This document shows, one piece after another, positions 7,576 to 15,948 of a DNA stretch of 64,000 bases; the stretch's first letter is position 1; every line of letters begins with the position of its first letter. A program made the position numbers and the translations under genes. The notes beneath the pieces were generated by a model. It saw only the letters and a program-made list of their open reading frames with translations. It had not been told where the DNA came from and did not search any database. This DNA is from a bacterium (GTDB taxonomy: Bacteria; Hinthialibacterota; Hinthialibacteria; Hinthialibacterales; Hinthialibacteraceae). The stretch is from positions 1-64,000 of the forward strand of contig WGLV01000026.1 of assembly GCA_016125385.1 (NCBI GenBank), written 5' to 3'.

Positions 7576-10041
7576 TTACCAGATGCTCCAGTTCTGAATC
7601 GCCGTGAATGGAACGTTGAATCCATTACGGGGCGTCCTGACCGCGATCACCTGATTGCTGAATTCACCCGAGACGTCCAACCCCATGTTGGTCACGAACA
7701 GGGTGGAGGCGTATTCTCCCTTGCCAAAGGCCACGTCGCACGCCCCCGAGAGCCCGCGCAGATATTCGATCACCTCGCCATCGGGGCTGATACGGTACAA
7801 CACGCCCTGGGTTCCGTCCGCCGCGTACAGATAGCCCGCCTCATCAAACGCCATCCCCTGCAGTATGTCGGCGAAGCCCACCGCGTATGGCTCCGGCGAA
7901 CCATCCGGGCCAGTGCGATAAACGCCGCTATTCCCCAGGTCTGAGTTACACACATACAACGCGCCATCCGGCCCAAACGCGAGACCGCTCGGGTTCCGAA
8001 TCCCGCTGAAAACGATCTCGCGGCCGCCGGACGGGCTGATTTTTTCAACGACGTCGGTGGTGAACTGCGACACATAGATGGCGCCGTCTTCATCAAAAAT
8101 GAAATCGGACGGATACGCCAGCCCGCTCACAACTGTCTCGGTGGAGCCGTCCTCTTTCACTCGCCGGATGGTATTTTCTTTGGCGTTATCGATGTACACC
8201 GCCCCATCGTGGCCGATCGCGACCGCGTTAGGGCCTAAGATTCCGCCACTGGTTGGAAGCCCCTGCGTTACGATCGTCATCTTGCCGCTCAGTTCGAGTT
8301 GAATCAGCCCGCCGGTTTCTGAATTGGAGATGTAGAGCCGGTTGTTATCATCGACGGCGACCCCGTAGGGCGTACCGATCAAAGTCGCAATGGCTTCGGG
8401 GTGAGGAACGACGCCGCTGTTGTATGCGTTCGCCGCGTCGGATGAATCGGCGACGCGAATAAAAAACACGTCGCGTTCGCTGGCGGGCGTCTCCATCGCA
8501 AGCGGCTGGCCGCGCTCCAGCGCCATCGTATCGACATGGCCGGTGCGGTCGTTGCGCAGCTCGACCGTCAGCGGGTAGGTGTCGTCAGAGATCGCCTCGG
8601 CGGGCGCTTCGATCAGCGCGGTTCCATCCGCATACCCCAGCGTGATTTGCGTCTCGTCGACGCCGGGCGGATACCGGTCGAAGGGCGAACCTTCAGCGAA
8701 CGTTAGTTCGCCGACCCCGGTAAGATAATTCGGGTTGATCTGATTGAACGACGCCAGCGCTTCCACGATGTAATCGCCGGTTTCAGGGAACTCGATGTTG
8801 CTGAGCAACGCGCTGAAGCCCAGCGCGGCGTTGTCGTTTTCATACAACAGCTCATCGCCATTCCAGACGCGCAGAGCGGGATCGAGCGCGTACCAGTCAG
8901 GCCGGAACAAAATCGAATAACGCCGCCCCGCCTCGGCGTGAATGATATACAGATCGGTATCGTCAACCGGACTGATCGTGACGGATACCGGAACGCCCGG
9001 CTCCAGCACGTCGGTATCGCTGGCGTCGTCGGGAATGGTCGATTCCACCTGGCATTCGCCCAGCGAGGTTCCATCATCGGCCGCGACCACCAGCGCCAGC
9101 GATTCATTACGCAACGGCGTGAACCCCGGGATGCGCGCCTGATATTCGGGTCCGGCGGAGGGGTAATCAAGCGCGATGGCGAACATGGTGAAATCCGATA
9201 TCACCAGAAAAGGGGGCAGATCCGTGCTGGATGCGGAAAAATCATAGGTCCCGTTGCGGCGGAGGGGAACTTCATAAACGATCGCCTGCCCCGCGTAGGT
9301 GAATTGCGCGGTAACGGGCGCCTCTGGATCAAGCCGGGGCGCCCGGTTCAGATGAACCGTATACGGCCCGGCGGCGTCGTCCACCGCGGGTTGCAATGAT
9401 AACGCATACACTCCGGTGGTTTCAGCCTGAAAAAAAACCACGGGCGAGGTGGTCACGAAATCGTCGTTGCTGACGACGAGCGCGCCGTCCGGGTCCTGAA
9501 TTTCCAGATAACTATCTAATATCAGATGCGGCGCATCGATCGACACGTACATTACATCGCCTTCGGCGAGCGACATCAGAAAGCGGTCTTCCGCGTCGCC
9601 GGGCGCGATCCAGCCCTTCTTGGCGCCGCCTGGCGTCAACAGGCCGGTGGCTTCATCCGGGCCGGATGCGTTCAACTCCAGCGTAAAATCCACATTGGCT
9701 GTCAGATCGTAAGCCCGCACAAGAATCGTATATTCGCCATCTGACAGAAGCTGGGTATTGATATACGCGCCGTTAAAAAAAGATTCATTGATGCCCTGGT
9801 TATAGAAGATCGTATGCGCGCCGGGGTCGATCAGCGTCATCGCGATCGGAAAATCACGCTCGGGCAGATCGAGAATCGCTTCCACGTAATCGCCCTGCGC
9901 GCCGGCAAAGGTAAACTCAACACTCGGCTGATCCGGCGTGAACGCGGCGGAGACAGGCTGGCCGATCTGTATAGGGGTTTGAGCCACGACGGCGGCGGGC
10001 GCCGCGATGAGCAGAACAATCATCCAGATATAAATTCGCAT
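7576..10041 (-). CDS. Large secreted PPC-domain and NHL-propeller protein
   Basis: An 821-residue protein with a signal peptide (residues 1-21). The N-terminal two thirds contain repeated beta-sandwich modules of the pre-peptidase C-terminal (PPC) type: G(D/Q)YVEAIL, DGEYTILVRAYD, GDVMYVSID, GVYALSLQPA, AGRRYSILF, TGDYIVEALA. The C-terminal third (from about residue 540) is an NHL/SMP-30-like six-bladed propeller with GVAVDDNNRLYISN, AVAIGHDGAVYIDNA, LAFGPDGALYVCN and AFDEAGYLYAADG. No protease or hydrolase active site is visible. A role in surface binding or adhesion is plausible but unproven. The ATG at 10041 is chosen because a G-rich ribosome site (GGGGGAG) precedes it and the signal peptide begins there. 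Confidence 0.7.
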   Translation of the reverse strand: MRIYIWMIVLLIAAPAAVVAQTPIQIGQPVSAAFTPDQPSVEFTFAGAQGDYVEAILDLPERDFPIAMTLIDPGAHTIFYNQGINESFFNGAYINTQLLSDGEYTILVRAYDLTANVDFTLELNASGPDEATGLLTPGGAKKGWIAPGDAEDRFLMSLAEGDVMYVSIDAPHLILDSYLEIQDPDGALVVSNDDFVTTSPVVFFQAETTGVYALSLQPAVDDAAGPYTVHLNRAPRLDPEAPVTAQFTYAGQAIVYEVPLRRNGTYDFSASSTDLPPFLVISDFTMFAIALDYPSAGPEYQARIPGFTPLRNESLALVVAADDGTSLGECQVESTIPDDASDTDVLEPGVPVSVTISPVDDTDLYIIHAEAGRRYSILFRPDWYALDPALRVWNGDELLYENDNAALGFSALLSNIEFPETGDYIVEALASFNQINPNYLTGVGELTFAEGSPFDRYPPGVDETQITLGYADGTALIEAPAEAISDDTYPLTVELRNDRTGHVDTMALERGQPLAMETPASERDVFFIRVADSSDAANAYNSGVVPHPEAIATLIGTPYGVAVDDNNRLYISNSETGGLIQLELSGKMTIVTQGLPTSGGILGPNAVAIGHDGAVYIDNAKENTIRRVKEDGSTETVVSGLAYPSDFIFDEDGAIYVSQFTTDVVEKISPSGGREIVFSGIRNPSGLAFGPDGALYVCNSDLGNSGVYRTGPDGSPEPYAVGFADILQGMAFDEAGYLYAADGTQGVLYRISPDGEVIEYLRGLSGACDVAFGKGEYASTLFVTNMGLDVSGEFSNQVIAVRTPRNGFNVPFTAIQNWSIW

Positions 10042-10128
10042 ACTAACTCCCCCGTTTTTTTTCGCTTCAACGCAAAATCTCCGCAATGACCCATACGAAT
10101 ACTATATTCAGAACCGGTAATTTTGCAC

Positions 10129-10167
10129 AAAAAAAAGCGCTGACCTGATTGGGGAGGAGATCAGCGC
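10129..10167 (-). terminator. Intrinsic terminator of the sigma factor gene
   Basis: On the minus strand a 7-bp stem (GCGCTGA 10137-10143 with TCAGCGC 10161-10167) is followed by eight T. It lies about 110 bases after the stop of the sigma factor. The remainder of the 10042-10275 spacer shows no further structure. Confidence 0.7.
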
Positions 10168-10275
10168 ATGGGGAGGTGTTGGTGGGGATGAACCCCACAG
10201 GGTTTACTCTCTGCTTATTTATTATCTTTCCTTGTTTTCATTTCGTTTTGTCCAAAACCTGTCTGCTCTTGCTTC

Positions 10276-11097
10276 TCAGGCGAAGGCGTGAAGCCCGGCC
10301 CCGAACTCGGGATCGCGCAACTTGCGCAACGCCTGAGCCTGAATCTGCCGGACGCCTTCCGCCGAAAGACCGAGTTTTTTCCCCGCCTGGCGAAGGCTGA
10401 CCGGGTCGTCGCCGCCTTCGAGGCCAAAGCGGCACTTCAAAACATCCTGCTCGCGCGGGCTGAGCTGAGCCAGGGCGCGTTTCATGCGCTTGTTCAACTC
10501 ATACACCCACAGGCGGCCGCCGATGGTATCGCGTTCGTCATACTGAAGGCGGTCTTCAATGGTCTGGCCGTCTTCATCCTCGACGTGAAACGAGAGCGTC
10601 GAGGTGCCGATATTACAGATCATCTCAACCTTGTCCTGATCCATGCCGAGGTCGGCGGCGATCTCATCGGACGTCGGCTTTTTGCCGTGTTTTTTTATGT
10701 AGGTGTATTCAAAATTACGAATCTTTTTCAGTGAACTGATCTTGTTGATAGGAATCGTGACCGTGCGCGACTTCTGTTCGATCGCCCGCTGCATGTAAAG
10801 CCGGATCCACCAGGCCGCGTAAGACACCAGGCGGCACTGTTTGTCAAAGTCATACCGGTCGATGGCTTCCATCAACCCCAGGTTGCCTTCCTGAATCAGA
10901 TCTGAGATCGACAACCCCTGATTGCGGAAATTGAACGCCATACGAATCACAAAACGCTGATTGGCTTCGACCAGACGATCGCGAGAACCGCGATCGTTTT
11001 TATGGGCTTTCCGCAGAAGCGCCTGTTCTTCATCGGCCTTCAGCGGATTGTGGCGTACGTCTTTGAGCAACTTTTTTATTTCCGCGCTCTCGTACAT
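10276..11097 (-). CDS. RNA polymerase sigma-70 factor, group 2/3 type
   Basis: A 273-residue sigma factor. Region 1.2 is at the N-terminus (ESAEIKKLLKDV), region 2 follows with FRNQGLSISDLIQEGNLGLMEAI and SYAAWWIRLYMQRAI (residues ~60-115), region 3 with KKHGKKPTSDEIAADLGM, and region 4 with LSPREQDVLKCRFG and the helix-turn-helix SLRQAGKKLGLSAEGVRQI. Region 1.1 and the long non-conserved region of primary RpoD are missing, so this is an alternative RpoD-like factor rather than the housekeeping one. I start at the second ATG (11097) because GGGAG lies 8 bases upstream; an ATG 15 bases earlier is also in frame. No anti-sigma gene is adjacent. Confidence 0.85.
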   Translation of the reverse strand: MYESAEIKKLLKDVRHNPLKADEEQALLRKAHKNDRGSRDRLVEANQRFVIRMAFNFRNQGLSISDLIQEGNLGLMEAIDRYDFDKQCRLVSYAAWWIRLYMQRAIEQKSRTVTIPINKISSLKKIRNFEYTYIKKHGKKPTSDEIAADLGMDQDKVEMICNIGTSTLSFHVEDEDGQTIEDRLQYDERDTIGGRLWVYELNKRMKRALAQLSPREQDVLKCRFGLEGGDDPVSLRQAGKKLGLSAEGVRQIQAQALRKLRDPEFGAGLHAFA

Positions 11098-11328
11098 GAT
11101 TCCTACTCCCATCAGTCAGAACATCAATAAAAGTTGTAATCCATCAACGATGTTCGTGCGGTGAAGCCTTCTACTTATCAAGTGTCCACTGGGGAAGAAA
11201 AGTTGGATTTTTTTTCATTTTTCACTCCCCCCAATCGGCAAAACAAACATAAAGCCAATATTTTCAGAATCATACAATATTATCCATCTCCAAAAATTTC
11301 GTAAAAAAACAAAAAATCAAATTAAGCA

Positions 11329-11356
11329 TTGACTGAATCTCGCCGATGACTAGAAT
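11329..11356 (+). promoter_or_regulatory. Sigma-70 promoter for the leuA leader
   Basis: TTGACT (11329-11334) and TAGAAT (11351-11356) are separated by 16 bases. Transcription would begin near 11363, just before the T-box leader. The surrounding 11100-11330 spacer is AT-rich and otherwise shows no gene. Confidence 0.6.
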
Positions 11357-11369
11357 AAAAATTACGTTT

Positions 11370-11629
11370 TCGTAAAGACGTTGAAGAGGAGTAGTACGCG
11401 TACCTCAGGAACTCAGAGAGTCGGCGTTTGCTGCGAGCCGATTTCCTGAAGCGCCGAACTCGCCTTGGAGTCGCCTCCGCGAACGCCGCACAGCGGTGAG
11501 TAGTTGGGGCCGGTTCGCGACCGTGATCGCGCGCAACGAAGGGCGGTTGAAAGTCTCAATCGCTGAAACAGGGTGGTACCACGGGGTCATTTCAACGCCT
11601 CGTCCCTGACCGGGGACGGGGCGTTTTTT
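11370..11629 (+). promoter_or_regulatory. T-box leader, leucine-specific, controlling leuA
   Basis: All hallmarks of a tRNA-sensing T-box are visible. The Stem I start has GAAGAGGAGTAGTA, followed by the AGAGAG element (near 11415). The specifier context GAA-CTC-GCC puts the leucine codon CUC at 11459-11461. The conserved antiterminator sequence AGGGTGGTACCACGG spans 11570-11584, in which UGGU would pair with the ACCA end of uncharged tRNA-Leu. The intrinsic terminator has a 13-bp stem (11594-11606 with 11613-11625) and a T6 tract. Binding of uncharged tRNA-Leu is expected to allow read-through into leuA under leucine starvation. Confidence 0.9.
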
Positions 11630-11710
11630 ATTTTTTCGCTTCGTTTCGAATCAATCAGAACGAGAATCGAAACAACGCGCGACGCGCAAACCACTGAAAG
11701 GAGAAGGACC

Positions 11711-11840
11711 GTGCTACTCGACGAAAGCGACCTAAGCGATCTTCGACGGCTTGCCCGCACCAGAAGCCACTCGCCGATCACCCGAACCACCCCGCGCACG
11801 GACCTCGTCTCCCGCGCGGAAACGCGAAAGGAAACCAATC

Positions 11841-11860
<20 letters not shown>
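11711..11860 (+). CDS. Leucine-rich small upstream ORF, possible leader peptide
   Basis: A GTG-started frame of 49 residues lies between the T-box terminator and leuA. GGAG sits 6 bases before the GTG (AAAGGAGAAGGACC). Five of the first 14 codons are leucine (codons 2, 3, 8, 11 and 14: CTA, CTC, CTA, CTT, CTT), in a region where CTG and CTC otherwise dominate. The stop at 11858-11860 overlaps the leuA start by 20 bases, so translation of this frame reaches the leuA ribosome site. The peptide is Arg/Thr-rich later and resembles no known protein. A role in leucine-dependent translational control is inference; it could be untranslated spacer. Confidence 0.45.
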
Positions 11861-13391
<1,531 letters not shown>

Positions 13392-13414
13392 CCGGCGTTC
13401 ATCGTATCACGAAC

Positions 13415-13449
13415 AAAAAGCCTCCTCGCTCAACGCGGGGAGGCTTTTC
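13415..13449 (+). terminator. Intrinsic terminator after leuA
   Basis: A 10-bp stem (13420-13429 with 13435-13444, GCCTCC(T)CGC type) flanked by AAAA and TTTTCTTTT lies 24 bases after the leuA stop. The rest of the spacer to 13656 holds nothing recognisable. Confidence 0.85.
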
Positions 13450-13656
13450 TTTTGAGGTTCGATGCGCTGCCAATCATGGGGGCGAGTTGGAAACCTTTCC
13501 CCGCAATCCGCCAAGTCTCATCAAAAAAAGTCGAAACAGCACGGACGTGTTCGTTTCACCAAAATTCAGGAATGTTCGCTCGATCACGCCCGCGACAGCG
13601 ACCAATGGGAGCGTTAAGTGCGTAGAACCCAAAGACTCGGCAGCCGGCACTGCCGG

Positions 13657-15744
13657 TCATAAATTCACTTCGTAGGTGGTGAAGAGGGCGAGCCCCTGAA
13701 CGTTGCGATGAACCACCTCGCGCCCGCCGGGAAAACGCGCGCGGATCGCGTCGATATAATGCGAGTTGCCTCGAATCAGCACAAAGCTGACCGGCCCGCG
13801 ATGCGTAATCTCATCCGCGAGAAACGCCTCCGGGTTCATCACGTTCTCCCCCGGCGGATTATGCGCGATGAAGCGGATGTTGCCGTATTGCAGCGAAAAA
13901 TGCCCGCGCCCGAAGAAATAAACGTAGGTTTCCGGCGCGATCGACTCGATATACCGCGCCACGCGGGTGGAATCGTCCTGTAGTTGAGGGACGCCCTGAA
14001 TGATGGAAAAATAGCGGTGCGACGTCAATGCGAGACACAGCGCCAGAAACGCGGCGATTAACGCCGCTCGCGCGGGCGGGTTGGCGCGCCAGCGATAAAG
14101 AACCCGGTCGAGCGCGCCGTATAACGCCGGCGCGGCGATCAGCGCGAAAAACGGATACGCGCCCGTCAGCCGTTGATAACCCGGCGTGCTGTTGGTCATC
14201 GCCCCGCCCAGCAACAATGTGATCACCGGCCAGAACAGCATCAGCGCCGATCCGGGCCGGTAACACGCCGCCGCCAGTTGAATCAGCCCCGCCAGCAGAA
14301 ATACGGCGGGCAGCGGATCGAACATCCCGCCGGAATGGTCATTGGTCAGGTAAGGGCTGCGATCCGGCACGGAAAACGGCGCCAGCACGGCGCGGCGCAG
14401 AATCTCGGCATGAGACAGGTCACGGTCGAAGATCTGCGCTTCAGAAGACGCTCGCGAAACCTGCATGGCGCGAAAAAACACCGCGCTCGGGTCGCGCGCG
14501 TACGCGCCGCACACCGGCGCGAACGCCGTCCAGAACGCGAGAGCGTAAACACCGAGCGAATGCATGAAACGGCGGTGGCTGATCCGGTAACTCATCCAGA
14601 CGATCAGCATCGACGCGCCCGCCAGAAACGGAATCAGCATACACGGCTGATACGACAGCCACCCCAGCCCGCCGATGAAGCCCGCCAACGCGATCGACGC
14701 GTAACAGCGGTCCTGCAACCCGCGCAGGATGAAATAAAACGACGCCGTATAAAACAGGGTCGCCTGATTGTAGGTCACGCCCACGCGTGAAAACTGAATG
14801 ATGTACGAGCTCGCCGTGAACAGAAACACGCCGATCAGCGCGGACGCGGTATTCATCAACCGCCGGGCGATCAGAAATACGATGGGGATGCACGCCAGCG
14901 TGATCAGCCCGCTGCTGACCCGCAGCCCCTCCAGCGTATCGCCGAAGAGCGACATACCCCACGCGGGAATAAGAAAAAAGAAGTTGGGAATCTTATACCA
15001 GCCCAGCGAAAAAAAGTTCCACTCGCCGCTGTCGCGAAGATTGATTCCATACATCGCGACTTCCGCCTCATCGCCATGTGAATCGGTTGGATACGCGGCG
15101 GGGCTGGTAAGGTATAGACACGCCCCGATCAAAACGATGGCGCCCAAGGCCCACCACGCCCAGCGCGGGGTTTCAACCCGTCCGGGCCTGGAAGGCGCGT
15201 CATCCGGATCATCCGCGGAATCATCCTCCACCGCGCCGACGCTGCCCCACGAGATGAACGGCGCCGCGATTCCGCCGTATGCCCGCCGCTTTACATTCGG
15301 CAAGACGGTCCGAAACAGAACGTAGACTCCCGCCGCCCATATTGCCATGGGGACGTACCACGCCACGCTTCGGAAGATATAGAAGTATTGCGCTGACGCC
15401 GCCGCCAGTGGCGCCACGATCAGCGCGGCGGCGCTTCGCCATGAAAATAACGCGGGCGCTCCATCATCGCCTGATGACGCCTCCCAGGCGAGCCAGGCGT
15501 TGCTTGAAGCGCCATACCCCGCCGCCGCGATCAACAGCGCTCCCAGCCAGAAGCGCCACCCGGGGTTATACGGTGGAAGCGCGGCGGCGAGCGCAAGTTC
15601 GCGGGCGGCCAGCGAGACGACGATCGCCAGCGCCAGCGCGCTCATCCAGCCCGAGACTTCGCCCCGGCGCATCCGGAGCGTGGAGACGCACCATAGAATT
15701 ATGGCCAGCCCCATCAATAAAAACGGATTGAATAAGAATGACAT
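13657..15744 (-). CDS. GT39-type polytopic membrane glycosyltransferase
   Basis: A 695-residue polytopic protein of the PMT/ArnT-like GT-C superfamily. The key acidic pair D225-E226 lies in DSHGDEAEVAMYG, the first periplasmic loop, as in dolichyl- or undecaprenyl-phosphate-sugar dependent transferases. Downstream features include the RVSSGLITLACIPIVFLIARRL helix and SYQPCMLIPFLAG. About 195 residues with four or five extra membrane helices precede the GT39 core, which is longer than usual. The probable role is transfer of a lipid-linked sugar to a periplasmic acceptor (lipid, glycan or protein); the acceptor is unknown. Start: ATG at 15744; a GTG two codons earlier is equally possible, and the ribosome site is weak. 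Confidence 0.75.
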   Translation of the reverse strand: MSFLFNPFLLMGLAIILWCVSTLRMRRGEVSGWMSALALAIVVSLAARELALAAALPPYNPGWRFWLGALLIAAAGYGASSNAWLAWEASSGDDGAPALFSWRSAAALIVAPLAAASAQYFYIFRSVAWYVPMAIWAAGVYVLFRTVLPNVKRRAYGGIAAPFISWGSVGAVEDDSADDPDDAPSRPGRVETPRWAWWALGAIVLIGACLYLTSPAAYPTDSHGDEAEVAMYGINLRDSGEWNFFSLGWYKIPNFFFLIPAWGMSLFGDTLEGLRVSSGLITLACIPIVFLIARRLMNTASALIGVFLFTASSYIIQFSRVGVTYNQATLFYTASFYFILRGLQDRCYASIALAGFIGGLGWLSYQPCMLIPFLAGASMLIVWMSYRISHRRFMHSLGVYALAFWTAFAPVCGAYARDPSAVFFRAMQVSRASSEAQIFDRDLSHAEILRRAVLAPFSVPDRSPYLTNDHSGGMFDPLPAVFLLAGLIQLAAACYRPGSALMLFWPVITLLLGGAMTNSTPGYQRLTGAYPFFALIAAPALYGALDRVLYRWRANPPARAALIAAFLALCLALTSHRYFSIIQGVPQLQDDSTRVARYIESIAPETYVYFFGRGHFSLQYGNIRFIAHNPPGENVMNPEAFLADEITHRGPVSFVLIRGNSHYIDAIRARFPGGREVVHRNVQGLALFTTYEVNL

Positions 15745-15873
15745 ATTCACTCGCTCATCGAGGATATGAATCGGACGAATCGTTCAATTCTCTGTATCCA
15801 CAAACCCCTGAAACCATTCCCGAAATGTAGACCAAATCAATCCGATGGACAACTTGATCCTCATCGGCGCACA

Positions 15874-15910
15874 CAAAAAACGCCCGGGGCGTAAGCCGCC
15901 GGGCGTTTGT
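15874..15910 (-). terminator. Intrinsic terminator after the PpiD-like gene
   Basis: A 10-bp stem AAACGCCCGG / CCGGGCGTTT (15878-15887, 15899-15908), closed inside by GGC-GTAA-GCC and followed by a T-run on the minus strand. It lies 40 bases downstream of the foldase stop. Confidence 0.8.
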
Positions 15911-15948
15911 ACACGATAGATGAAAACCGTTTTGAACGGCGCCTCGAA

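Noticed and set aside
11751-11840. Longer N-terminus for LeuA
   Set aside because: The extra 30 residues are Arg/Pro/Ser-rich with no family similarity, and a ribosome site precedes the ATG at 11841.
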